Assembly: GCF_014839805.1 (NCBI RefSeq) | Contig: NC_051131.1 | Coordinates: 6,994,913-7,058,912 of the forward strand | DNA length: 64,000 bases | Reading direction: 5' to 3' | Source: Manduca sexta | Taxonomy: Eukaryota > Arthropoda > Insecta > Lepidoptera > Sphingidae | Made by a program: the position numbers and the translations under genes | Part shown: positions 38,110-50,190 of the stretch, piece by piece | Layout of the letters: every line of letters starts with the position of its first letter | Numbering within the stretch: position 1 is the stretch's first letter | The notes under the pieces: generated by a model | The model's database searches: none | The model's input: only the letters and a program-made list of their open reading frames with translations | What the model was told of the DNA's origin: nothing

Positions 38110-38300
38110 TTATCATTCGCTTTAACGGTGAAGGAAAACATCGTGAGGAAACCTGCACATCTGAGAAGTTCTCTATAAGAATTTCGAAGGTGTGTGAAGT
38201 CTACCAACCCGCACTAGGCCAGCGTGGTGGACTCTCAGTAGTAGAGGAGGCCGGTGCTCAGCAGTGGGCAAGTATATAATACAGGACTAATATTATTATA
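38110..38300 (+). mobile_element. tRNA-derived SINE, family A, 5'-truncated copy
   Basis: It matches the last 190 bp of the copy at 33.95 kb, starting at ATCATTCGCTTTAACGG, so it lacks the tRNA head and Pol III boxes. A 14-bp deletion removes AAGGCCTAATCCCT in front of CTCAGTAGTAG. 5' truncation is typical of LINE-driven insertion. Confidence 0.88.
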
Positions 38301-39500
38301 TTGTATATATCGACCATATATACCCATAATAGTTTAACGTTTATCCACGCATTGTTATTAGATTTGGACAGGGGAAACTCTAAACCAATTTGAAATCGAT
38401 CCTCCGTTAGGCTAGATTTTGTAATCGACCTGACACCACAAGTATTACGAATTACCTTGGGATTCCTGTGGATTCTTCCAGCTAGATCTAATCTATGGTG
38501 TTTATTCTGGCTATATTCCTAATATAAATTATCGCTTATTCAAGGCAACGTTTGTAGAGAGGCAATTGAAGATGATTTGATATCGATTCGATTCTAAGTA
38601 TAAAGCCCAAACACAGTTTTATTAAGACAAATTTGAGGCTCTAATGAATGGTGTTTCCTGTTCACCGCACATGCTTTCTGAATAAAAGAGAGAACAAATT
38701 CAGCACTTTAAAACTATACATTTTTGGATTCATTAAAAAAAAATATAACTAAACTTATTCTAAAATAATAATTGTAGAATAATCACATGACTCATTATTA
38801 CTTAAACATTAAATAATGGTTTCATGTATGTAACAATATATTGTTACATGCATTTGCATAGTATACTGTAAAACGTATTCTTACAACTAGAGCCAAGTTC
38901 TCAACGTTAAATAGATTAGCTTTACTAAGCCTATGTTTTTTTCAAAAAGCTTAAATTTGTTGGTAATATTCTTAAACATTCGAGGAACTCTTACATAATC
39001 CAGAATAAAAGATTACAGTGACTTAGTTTCATACCATACGCTCATAACAATGGGTGTGCGATGGCTGCAAAACAGCTAAGTCCCATTTTGCGACTAAGAT
39101 GTCGAGTTCACAGAGTTAAGGCTGTAATTTTCGCATTTCTAGAGTAAGGTATTTGGTTCCACTTTGAAAATGATAACTTTTAATAATAAAACGTTATGAA
39201 CTCTTATGGCTAGACATACTTTAAATTGGGTAGGATTATTATTTAGGACATTAAATAACTTTAACTAGCACTTTAAATAGTATTTGCAATTTATTGTAAA
39301 ATCATATAATATTTTATACCCTATTGTAAGTTAATCTGTAAATACAAAGAGTTTCCATTATGGCGCCGACGAGCTTTTTGTAAGACACTAAGCATTTGTA
39401 TTCAAGTGGCGTGTGCAGATTTGTTTTGTTGCCGTGAAATAACTCTAAAGCAGATATTTTCCATCTATCCTACTAATAGTGGAGTCGCGGGCAAAAAATA
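38301..39500. other. AT-rich sequence, nothing recognised
   Basis: No gene, RNA gene or clear repeat could be supported here. Confidence 0.5.
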
Positions 39501-39549
39501 GGCAAGGTTCATCAATCGTTGTAAGGTGGTTATTGATTGTGACACGGTA

Positions 39550-39735
39550 ATGGGCGAGTCCCAGCGCGGTGATAAATCATTTCGTTCGAGGAGGTCGAGG
39601 ACTGAGCAACGAACTGTGAACACAGAACACACGCACCAAGCTCTGAGCGCGGCGCTGCTCGACGCGATGCAGTGCAGCGTCCGGACTCCGCGACTTTACG
39701 GACACGTCCGTGAGCGGCCGCGTACCTAAACCACT
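39550..39735 (+). promoter_or_regulatory. CpG-rich island with splice donor
   Basis: This is a CpG-rich block. ATG 39667 opens 14 codons (MQCSVRTPRLYGHV) and meets TCC|GTGAGC at 39710. The layout repeats that of the 21.1- and 27.7-kb islands: short frame, then donor, on the + strand. A leader exon or a plain CpG-rich enhancer are both possible. Confidence 0.3.
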
Positions 39736-41366
39736 TTGTATTTTTCGTGCGAATTTGTCCGAACCGTTGTAAAATTTTATACTTTATTATTATGCCGTGC
39801 AGATTGCTTTTGAATATAAAGCAGTGGTTAATTGTTGTTTATGGTTTAAAAGATTCTTGGCATGCCGTAGCTCCTGATCGACATGAAGACAAATTATGTC
39901 CACCGTCCACTTGTTTTGGAAATCATTGACAAAAGAAAAATATTATGTATAATTAAATATAATGTAACTAAATGTTCACATAACAATATTTCTTAGTATG
40001 ATGTTAGATCAAGAACTTGAAAGCAATTTAGAAGGATATGAGTTAATTTTGTAATGAGATACAAACGGTATAATGCAAATTGCCAGTGGCTGGTCAGATG
40101 GCTTTTTGCTAGGAGGAATCTTCGCATGTGCCGGCGCATGTAAATAGAACGCGGCTAGGCTATGTATTATACTCATTCGGTCTTATTGTTGGTGTTTAAG
40201 TGTAGTGACGCTAATAAAATATTATATTTCTTTGCTAAACATTATCGAATGTAATCATATTTACTATACTTCCTTAATAAACGTTTACATAGATTGGTCA
40301 CAATGTATTTATTGTCAATAAATTTTATGATTGAATAAAAAACATTAATATAATTTTTTATTATTCGTAAAGGTATAACAATTACTTACGTATATAAAAT
40401 ACGGTATAAAGGTATAAACCGACCATAATACGTATTATATTTGTGCGATGTGCAAACAAGAGAGCAAACAGTTATTACGTGTCGGTCAGTATCGAGAATG
40501 AGTGAACCTACGTAACTGCATACCGTTTTATCTCATTGAATAGTTGTCTATCAGGATGGTACAGTTAAGTCTTTGGCGACAATTTTGCAGTCAGCCAACG
40601 TTATACCTACACACTTGAAAATATTAAATAAAGGATCGGATACCTGCCTTATTTATATTCACTGGTTTAACTTATTCAGAAGATTTGAATCTTAAACTGA
40701 GTATGTAAATCGACTTAGGATTCTTACAAATAAGGTTTGTGAAGCTGGAATTATAGCAATGTATAAATGCACTTGTGGGATATACAGTGAAAAGAGAAAG
40801 ACCAAATAAATACTTAAATTTTAATATTCTTGTTGATCTTGTTCATCAGTGGACTGTAATAAAAATGTATTTTTATAATGTTATGTATTTTGACATCCAC
40901 CGCTAAGATTTCATATTTATTAAGATAAATGTTTGCAAAATAAAAATTCTGTGCAGTTTATAGTAAGGATTAATTTAAAGTAGAACGAAATGTCATTTTT
41001 CATGCTTACCTTCCATCTTCGTCATAATAAAATCAACGATATAGGTTGGGTAAATATACTTGGAAATGCAGGCAAAATGTTATGCTGCACATTTTGTTAA
41101 GTAAAAGTATATGTAGCTAGTAGGTAATAAATAGTATTGTTAAGCTTCCCACTTAAATAATTGTGTCGTAGCAGTTCGAAAGGTTTTTTGTTCTTTCTAG
41201 TACTTCCTAATTTATATTGCAATGGTTCTAAGTTTTTTACAGCTCTAAGTTAGTTTCTGTCTTATGTAGATTTGGCCGTCCTGGTTCAACTGTTTTAAGA
41301 GGCGATGTAGAGCTTTTCTGACTTACCGTACCTTGCTTAAAAAAATTTATTGATTGATCAATCTAA
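39736..41366. other. AT-rich sequence, nothing recognised
   Basis: No coding gene or well-defined repeat was seen up to the Helitron boundary. Confidence 0.5.
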
Positions 41367-41509
41367 TCTATACTTATAATAAATCTGTAGAGAGGTCAAT
41401 TCTGTACATGAAATATATTTCCAAAATAACTATCAGGGGGTGATTAGGGATCGATACTGATGCCAAAATAGCAATTAGTAAAATTTTTGTCTGTCTGTCT
41501 GTCTGTCTT

Positions 41510-41550
<41 letters not shown>

Positions 41551-42226
41551 ATAACCGTTATAGAAACAAAAACTACTCGACGGATTTTAACGAAACTTGG
41601 TACAATTATTCGTCATACTCCTGTGCTGGTTATAGTATACTTTTCATCACGCTACAATTAATAGGAGCAGAGCAGTGAAGGGAAATGTTGGGAAAACGGG
41701 AGAAGTTACTCCATTTTTAAGCTTCCGTCGCGTGTGCAACCTTAATGGTTAAAGCTACGCAGAAATCATGTATGACGGAAATGTTCTCCTTAAAATTATG
41801 TAAAAAATATCCCGACAGCATATGTCTATCTTTTATGGTTGACTCACAATAACACGTGTAACTCCCGATAGCTTAGCAGTTCGAAGCTTTCTCATTATAT
41901 TTGACTACTCTTACGTTTATAACACTCTCAGTCATCCCTAATTAAAAAGTTAACATTATTAAATATTCCTTAAAAAGATTCATAGAAATCGGTATAGAAA
42001 CACCAAAGTTATACATGAAATACGCTAATAATAAGCCATCACGCGTGAATACTGAATCATGCTATAAGCTTCCTTCGATTTCACCAGGATCCCATCATCA
42101 GACCCTGACAGGACAATCGGACCACCTGCATACCACCATACTTAAAAAAACATCCCGACAAATTGAGCACCTCCTCCATTTTTGAAGTCCGAAATCCACG
42201 CGGGCGAAGCTGCGAGCGGAAGCTAG
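41367..42226 (+). mobile_element. Non-autonomous Helitron-like element (860 bp)
   Basis: It begins TCTATACTTATAATAAATCT and ends AAGCTAG, with A at 41366 and T at 42227: Helitron hallmarks are a TC start, a CTAG-type end and insertion between A and T. A GCGG/CTGC stem with loop GCGAAG (42200-42213) lies 13 bp before the end, as the 3' hairpin should. Internal sequence (GTAGAGAGGTCAATTCTG, CGACGGATTTTAACGAAAC) is typical of common lepidopteran elements of this type. It encodes no Rep/helicase, so it depends on an autonomous relative. Confidence 0.85.
41488..41550 (+). repeat. (TGTC)n microsatellite inside the Helitron
   Basis: About 15 units of TGTC with one interruption (TTTC). It sits at the position where this element family usually carries such a repeat. 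Confidence 0.95.
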
Positions 42227-42326
42227 TCAATAATAATATATTAAGTACAGAGATTAATTTTCGGCCTAATCTCCCAATTCTTTTGATTTTCAAATCTTTT
42301 CTTTGAACGTTTAGACCGTTTAGGTT

Positions 42327-42380
42327 AAAATCGATATTTCCAGGACATCTTATATAAGATGTCCTGGAAATATCGATTTT
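42327..42380. repeat. Perfect 54-bp palindrome
   Basis: Two 27-bp arms meet with no spacer (centre between 42353 and 42354). The arm begins AAAATCGATATTTCCAGGAC. All 27 base pairs match. It lies 100 bp downstream of the Helitron end. Confidence 0.97.
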
Positions 42381-45300
42381 TGTCACAACAAAGCGTGTCT
42401 AGAGCTTCCATGTACGTAATATCGTATAGTGCTATCCATAGCACTTACACTTGTAGCGATATTTATGGAAAATTCACAATCTTAAAACTACCGTAAAACC
42501 GACAGAAAACTAGGTTTATGTCATACAAATAATATATATTTGGAAGTTTAGTCGTTAGAAAGTGAGTGTTCTTATTTTTTTTAACACCTTATGTTATGTT
42601 TTATGGCTTATCGAACATACATCATATTATTTACGAAACCCTCGTCTGATACAAAGTGGAAAATATTCATATATTTATGGGATAATATCGTAGAATTATA
42701 ATATCGGCATATAGGTACCTAATAATGAAAATAATTCATAACCGATCAAGTTATTTTCGTAAATTGCGCTTGAAGATGAAATTATATTAACAAGATGTTG
42801 TTTGGCGGATAAATATTCTGTTTCAAATCATTACAATTACTAATACGATATACGTAAAATTAAGTGATATGATTCAGCGGAAATTACTTCGCACTGACGT
42901 CAGAAAAGAAGCGGCTAACAGTCATCGTTAGGCTAAAGCGAATCAGGTCTAGTCCCATACCATAATAAGAAAAGAATATATATAGGAAAGACTAAGTAGG
43001 TCCTCTATGTAGCTGCCTTTTTAGAATTCAATCTGATCTTTGTTTTTCGTTTAAATAACCCTAATGAGATAACAAACAACACTATTTTCGCATTTTTTAC
43101 TTCAAAATTTTGTAAACAACAAAAAGGGGAGAAAGACCTTATTTTATCATTTTATAGTTAGTTTGTAATCGTAGTGATCTTCGTTTAAGATCTGCAGATA
43201 AGCATTGTCGTGTTCTAGCTAACCTCTACTAATGTGAGATGTAGCAGACTCGTGATAAAGGAGTTTTATTCCGTGAAACGTTATAACAAATCGCTCTTTC
43301 TTGTTCGGTATGTGTATTTTTAATTCTTATTTTGCTGTAGAATCTGCTGTTTAGACTATAGACATTTTACCATTACCAAAAACAGAAACATATTACTGTG
43401 GAGGGTGTTTAGAAACCGCACGACATTATGTTTTATTGTTTGCAATTTTTTTTGTTTTAGATTTATAAAAATATGATAAACGTTATCAATTGTAAAAGCA
43501 TACTCGGTAACAAATAGAGCACGTATAACAATAATATAAGTCGTTAATACAGATGGATCCACAAGCAGCGAGATACATTGAAACTGTTGACAATGTGCGT
43601 TGGTCGCGAACGTACCAGACTGGTAGCATTTTTCATTGCTTAAATTAATTCGCTGAACTCGATACGCCGGCCGAGGGAGCTGCGTAAAAAGCGCATAAGA
43701 ACAAACAGAAATATAAAACATTCCCAAACCGTGTGACAGATGGTTCGCAGAAAACGAAATTTGTCCTCCTTAATTATCCATCTCCTATTGAACATTTCAG
43801 ACTATGGCCATGTTGTACCTATACAGTCAATACCAATGAAAACAAACCCTTGGCGAAGTTAGACAATCCCTATTTACCTTTTTTGTCCGTAAACTCGTTC
43901 AACTAAGTCTCAAGTGGCCTCGAGTGTATGTCGCCAGTGCCTCGTTAGGTCTTTGTATAGTAGGTATGTACTCTTAGATCAAAAACAGTATTTTTTTCTG
44001 GGGGTTTATATGGTTCCCATTTATAATAAAAACTTTATAATAAATGTAAGGCAGAGAATTACATTTATCTTGATAACATTGTAAGGTGCCACACTTAGGG
44101 TAGAAACCCTATTCAGAAGAAAGGAGATTAATATAAACATTAATAACTGTCAGTTATCAGATAATCAGGCCTCCCAACTCATTGTATCATCGCTGTTAAA
44201 GCCAAAACATTTGAGAGTAATTAGAATTAATGAGAAATGGACAGAGGCGCCTGTTAACGCGACCGAAACATGATACATACACTGGAATCGGTACTAATGG
44301 CGGCTTTGTTGATCATTTTACGTTTTGTTCTTTGTATTTTTCAGTCTTTAACTGGCATTAAAATGGGTTTCGTATTCCACGCGATGTTGTATAATTTTAT
44401 TGTAAATTTCCTCAACATAAAAGGTCGGATTAAATCCTCACGAGCCCACCTTGAAAGCAGTTATGAGGTTGCGAAAATGGACCGTAATTCATTGCTAGTT
44501 CACGAACAAATGTGTAGGACGCAAATCCAGGCTGCGGTGTGCCGTGTGTGCAGTGAGCGGTGCGAACGTACACTCCACGGCCCCACTAAATAAGAGAACA
44601 CCAACTGCACCGGTCAGCTTCCGTCTAGACAGAGATTATGTAAAATGGAATATAAGCTTCTTCCCTTTTTACATCCTTTTATCGCAACGAGAATGCAATG
44701 TTTGTGTGAAATCAAGTGTCATTTTATTTTATTACGTGATTTTACCGGATTTACGCTTACTATATTATTTTAATATCCTTGTGTGCTCTGCGACATTTCG
44801 CCGTATGTAATATAAGAACATCATTTGGAGATACGGATGTGATTTGATTTTTTTATTTGACTCGAGGTTCAATAACTGCTTTAGGTCATACTTGACATAT
44901 ACTCTACCTACGTAATAGTACCATATTTATACTCAAAAACAATAGAAACATAATAGGTCCTTTTATTTGCGAGAATCTCGTGATGTGTGTTCGTGCAACA
45001 GATGGCACATGCATTGACGGCAAACTAATCGACTAATATTACGTATTGTCATTATTAATGATCGTCGCTCGATATTGACGTGCCCTTCGAATGTTTACAA
45101 AGGCAGGCAGAGCCTATACAACAGATGGGTCGCGTTCCTATCCCTCTAAATAGAAATTGCGGAAACTTAATATAAATCGAATAATCCATTTTTGTGCAGG
45201 GGATGTTTTGGAAGAATAAATCTTTATCGTGGGTGAGGACTGAGGAGGCGCGCGGCGAGGTCACAGACGGCGGACTCGGGTTCCAGAGTCGGCCATCTGT

Positions 45301-46460
45301 CGCTCTATAAAATCGATATTTTTTAGAAACCGGGTAATATTAGACATGTAGCTTGGTGGGGTTATCTTTAGAGCGCTCCCACATCCTACGCTTAGAATAA
45401 CCAGTAACACGATGTTAACTTAGTAATACTTGATCATTATAGTATCATACGTAAAATAAATAAAAATTATAATACTAGGATTCTAATTAATCATAATTGT
45501 ATTTTTTTTGTTCAAAATAGAGTTATCCTCAAATATAATCAAAATTAAATAAAATATTTATGTTAAAGGGTCGATGTTATCTATTTGGTTTATAGATACT
45601 CAATAATCTATATTATATAGAAAACCAACACGAATTTATTGTTTATTTTTTTCGTTTGTAAAGGCCATTCCTGTGACTACCAAAGATTCACACTTATTCC
45701 TCTCACTCTTCCGCTAATGCTTACAGCCAGCTTTAGCCATCAAGAGAGACTTGAGAACCTAGAAGAAGACAATAATGTAAGCATAAGTTTAATTTAGATT
45801 TAGGGATTTGTTATCGAGTAATTAAAGACTGCGTGCTATCTGAGTATTTTGTTAGTATTAAAAAGTTTATGAAAGTTATGTACAATCAATAAATCATTTA
45901 TTTTAATTAATGTAACCAAGAACGGAAAGATTTCCTTTTTTATTTATTACAAGTATTGAGTAATGTATGTTAAAGTGCTTAGGAAGTTTTTTAGCACCGA
46001 GTATGCTAGGAATAATATTAGATGGATTCGTGGCTTTCATTAACATTATTAGGTTTACAGCTCGTAAGTAATTCCAATCACTTAACTCCGAGCTACCTGA
46101 ATCTCGTAAACTTCTTTGATTAACTCTGGGAAGTGCGTTGAATTTAGTCGTGAGTCGTGACATGTTAGTAAAGTGAATGTACCTTTTTCTACCTATATTA
46201 TCGTTCCGTATGTTTGTCTTCACGTACAAAGCTATATATGATTCACAGTTTATTTTTGGAGCATTTAACTCTGTATGCAAAACAACGATAAAAATTCGCA
46301 ATAAAAGTTTATCCAAAACTCGTAATGAAGACCATTTATTAGAATAAATGTTTTGAAATAAATTTAGGATCGATTAAGCATGATTTGATAGATTTTAGGG
46401 AGGTTGATTTGAATGATTCATTAACAGGAAAATTTTCTGTATCCGTCATTATCTGCATTT
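42381..46460. other. AT-rich gene-poor stretch
   Basis: No gene is recognised. The longest frames (minus 43356-43727, plus 44270-44593, minus 45903-46316) show no domain or splice context. 44230-44620 is of more balanced composition and may be conserved noncoding DNA. Confidence 0.5.
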
Positions 46461-46549
46461 AAACTGGAATGTGACGTCAATATCAGCGGTCAGTGGTATA
46501 ATTGTAAGAAACAATCGGGCCTACAAATTACAAGCGTACTTCCCCAATC

Positions 46550-46715
46550 TGCGCGTGGTGAGATGTACGAGAGATGAGTCACGGGCGGCAGCGGACGCGG
46601 GTGGCGGGACGGGCGCGTGCCCGCGCGCACTGCGCACTGCTGAGAGCCTCCGGTGCAAGTTGCGACCGCGCGCCAACATTCCACGCGAACGTTGCCTCCC
46701 CGTGTTCGCAATCAT
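46550..46715. promoter_or_regulatory. CpG-rich island
   Basis: There is a dense CpG run (GGCGGGACGGGCGCGTGCCC and neighbours). GTG|GTGAGA stands at its left edge (46558). Strand and function are not clear. It may be one of the series of start-site islands. Confidence 0.3.
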
Positions 46716-46829
46716 TCTGATGCAATATTCAACTTTACTGCGTCCTTGCAATGCCGTAATTCATTACAACGAGTTAAGCCGATATGTAGTCATTTTTATT
46801 ATTTTTTCACTTTGGTTACAGGTCTTATG

Positions 46830-48560
46830 ATGACTTACACCCAAGGTCACTTCGGAATTTCAATTACGGTCGAGGGCTTAGACCTTGACTTAACTGGTTA
46901 TATGGTATAATGTTTATGGTATATATTGTAATTATATTCCAAAAATACCCGTACCAAAGCTGTTTACGTTGTTATGGTTTATTCTATGGATACGTGGGAT
47001 TATGTTCCAGTATATGTCATGTGGTACAGTTGCATCAATATGTAAGTATACGCGCTATACTATACAATTATATAACGCTATCACATAATGCGCCATGAAG
47101 TTCTTGGAGAATAGGAATGGAAATAATATAGAGCTTTTTTAATTGTAAACTATGCATTTATCATCAGTACAGTTGTTGCATACTATTGGCGAAAAAGCAT
47201 TTGGTATCCGGTGTGGTATTTTTGATATTTTGTGTTTTGTATTAGTCTTTTGTGATTAACAAAAAATTTTAACGGAATTATAAAGAGCTCCTTACATATT
47301 AACATTGGACTTAGCTCTAAATAGATACACTTCACGTAAGAAAGAAAATATAATTAAATTTTAATAATAGAAAAAAATTAGGATTTAGCAGTTTTATCAC
47401 ATTTTAGAAATATGTAGGGGAGAAGCAAGCAGCTTAGAACAGGGGCAGAGTAAGACAAAGTTAATAATTTATGAGTATTAATCTTCAATTCTTTGTTAAA
47501 TGGCAACACTATCATTCACAACTTTTCAAATGTGATCTAATAAAACGTCACTTATCTAATTTATATTAAATGCGTGATTTCGTGTGCGTTCTCTACATCT
47601 GTTCACTCGCAAATGTAAATAATTTTCAGCTAAAATAGTGTTTCATTGATTTGATTTTAAATGTTTAGAGTAAATTTAGGTATCTTTCCTTTACTTTTTA
47701 AACCATGTATATATTTTATTGTATTAAAGGAGTTCTTTTACACATGTCCTAATGTACTCTTATATAAATTTCGATTATGCTATACATACCAAAAAACACT
47801 TCTGTGATAAACTTAATAATACAAGAGGTAGAAATAAAGGCAAATCCCAGATTTTGACGGACACGCCTGCAACCCACTTTCAACAAGTTATTCTTTCTTT
47901 ATTGTTACCCTACATTTAGATTGATTTATAATACTGGTGATGGCTATTTACATATTATTAAATGGGTCTTTTGATGATCAGTCCTAAGTTGCCTCAATAA
48001 TATCCTAGGACCTAAGCTATTGTCAAGAGGGGCAGATTAGGACGAAGGTAATAAAAATAAATTAAATTGTTAAAATAAGCTGCTCAAAAAATATTTTTAT
48101 TTCATATTATTTTCACTAAACCCTATAATATATTACTCTAACCTTTCTGATATTTACATCACACGTGTTCAAAACTGAAAAAAATAACTTATGCATTTTT
48201 GTAAGAAGTGTCAAACAGAGTCCTCACTCCTCTATATTATAATATATGTTGTCAGTGTCGACTTCCGTCCTAAATACACAGAGCTTTTTCCCATTAGATA
48301 ATGAGATTGCTATAAATCTGTGTTATAATGATACAATTAACAAAACAAATATAACATACCAAAATTAATCTTTAAATTGATATTTGATGTGATTAATGTC
48401 AAATATCTAGGCTATATCTGTAAAAGTGAATTGAAAATGATCAAACAATTCAGGATAAGTACACGCAATGCAATGAGGTTTGAACGTTTTTATGTATTGA
48501 GTACAGAGACAGACAGAGACAAGCAGATGTAGTGGAGTGTAGTGGAGCATGTTAACGTTA
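46830..48560. other. AT-rich sequence, nothing recognised
   Basis: No gene, RNA gene or clear repeat was seen. Confidence 0.5.
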
Positions 48561-48604
48561 TACAAATAAGGTGGCAAGTGTCTGTCACGTTGAGTAGCAA
48601 ATTG

Positions 48605-48765
48605 TCGTCGTCTCCGCATTTGTTCCACGCGGCCGCGCCATGCCTTGCCGCTGGGCAGACAAGTCGAGCCGTTTCATGTCGCGCTGTGCCGCGCCGTGCC
48701 GCGCCGGTCGCTTCTTGGTCGTCGTTTGTCGCGTCGGTCGCAGATCGCGCCACGTTCAGCCTTGT
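48605..48765. promoter_or_regulatory. CpG-rich island
   Basis: This is a GC-rich block with GCCGCGCCGTGCCGCGCCGG at its core. It is open in several frames on both strands, as expected for such composition, so the open frames are not evidence of coding. No convincing donor was found. Confidence 0.3.
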
Positions 48766-48779
48766 GTTGTCACCGCCTG

Positions 48780-49900
48780 CCAATGTCTATGTCATTGTCG
48801 ATTGTTTCGCGGCAACTATTTGATTACCGAATAAAACAACAACTTTTTATTCACCTGATGAAAAAGCTCGAACAAATTAACTTTGTTTTTTTGATCGTGC
48901 TATTATGTTTTGCTTTATTTAAGGAATTTATTTCTTATTGTCCATGCGACTTCTGTACATTTCAGCTTTCAGCGTTTATCTACCTTATTCGAACAAGTAT
49001 GATCTATATATTGAGTTATCTTCACTTTGAATTTCTGAGAATACGCAATATAACTCTATGTTTATGTTATAAGGAACTCGATAACCGATAACCTCTCGAC
49101 AGCGAGGGAACCTCGCTCAATGGCTTCGATTAGAATTGCCGTTACATGTAAAATCACACGCACAATTCTCCTCATATTGTGTAGCAGCACCTTCCAGATA
49201 CTAATCGTATTACTATTTTAAGACGTACTTAGGTTAAATTAAATTCAACCTAAAAGCGTAGTGTAGGTACAGCAATAATTTTGAGGACATTTTTTAGGTA
49301 AAAATATATCCACAATTCGCCTACAAAGATTCCTTTGTAGCTAATTTTGCAAAAAACGACAGGATGCGGAGTTCGAGGCGTGTCGAGTAGTGCGGTGGCC
49401 CCTTAGGGTTACCGAGCTTCTCTGACATAAAGTGCCATTATATTTATGTACCTATTGTAAAATAATAGTTGTCAACTTAATTAATCAGTTATTCTAATAT
49501 GATAACTGCATATAGCATAGCTATTAGATATTATTGCAAAACAATATCTTTTCCGACGTCAAATAGGAATTAATTTACTGTTAGAATGTGATTTAAGTGT
49601 ATGATAATTTCGTGAGGTCAACACAAAAGATGTTCGTAAGGTCCCTGAATTAACTATGACGTTATATTTTTATCAAAGCTACGTATCAAGTTTTAATGTG
49701 ATCTTTTAATCAATATCTGTTTGAGTCACATTAAAAATACCTTCACTTATTATTTCTACGTATGTACGACGTCAGCGTTAAGACGCTTCATAATATTCCT
49801 TAACATTATTATTATTTTCATAACTACTCACAAATCGCAATGCATCATTGTATTTGATTGTGGGTTCGAAAAGTGCTTCTTTCTTCATTAGAAGATTATT
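48780..49900. other. AT-rich sequence, one GC-richer fragment
   Basis: A fragment at 49365-49435 has balanced composition and may be a repeat remnant. Otherwise nothing is recognised. Confidence 0.5.
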
Positions 49901-50190
49901 TTCTTTAAAGTTGTGATGCGATGCAGAGCGGTGTGTCACAGTTGATATGGCGCTGTGGCATCCCTGTGAGAATAGTAGTATCGGAGGAGGCGGCTGAGAG
50001 CGCGCTGCAGCGGTCGCGCGGCGGTGGCGCGGCGGTGGCACGACGGTGGCGCGGCGGCAGTGCGGCGGCGGTGCGGCGCTCGGGCGCTCGCGGGGGTGAA
50101 AGAGCGAGGCTGCTGCGAGTGTCCGCGGCTGTCAGGCCGGACTAACCCGTCGCTCCAGGTCAGCGCTCCAGCCGGCTATTTATAGAGGTG
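49826..50190 (-). promoter_or_regulatory. CpG-rich island; candidate minus-strand promoter and first exon
   Basis: On the minus strand TATAAATA (50184-50177) is followed by about 200 bp of very GC-rich sequence. ATG at 49888 then opens 19 codons (MKKEALFEPTIKYNDALRF) that reach TTT|GTGAGT at 49832/49831. This reads as TATA box, leader, start and donor. Upstream ATGs at 49959 and near 49920 weaken it. On the + strand the same island ends at CCAG|GTCAGC (50159), so direction is not settled. GCGGTGGC-like tandem units fill 50010-50085. Confidence 0.35.

Noticed and set aside
41488..41550. CRISPR-like or satellite array
   Set aside because: It is a plain 4-bp microsatellite inside a Helitron, with no spacers.
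43356..43727. 123-codon minus-strand frame
   Set aside because: Non-ATG start, AT-driven hydrophobic composition, no motif.
44270..44593. 107-codon + frame starting at ATG
   Set aside because: No domain, no promoter or poly(A) context; the hydrophobic first half follows from T-rich DNA.
45903..46316. 137-codon minus-strand frame
   Set aside because: It starts at TTG, not ATG, has no domain, no GC rise and no splice context; length is within chance for 64 kb read in six frames.
48490..49091. Overlapping frames on both strands of the 48.7-kb island
   Set aside because: High GC removes stop codons in all frames, so openness is not evidence of coding.
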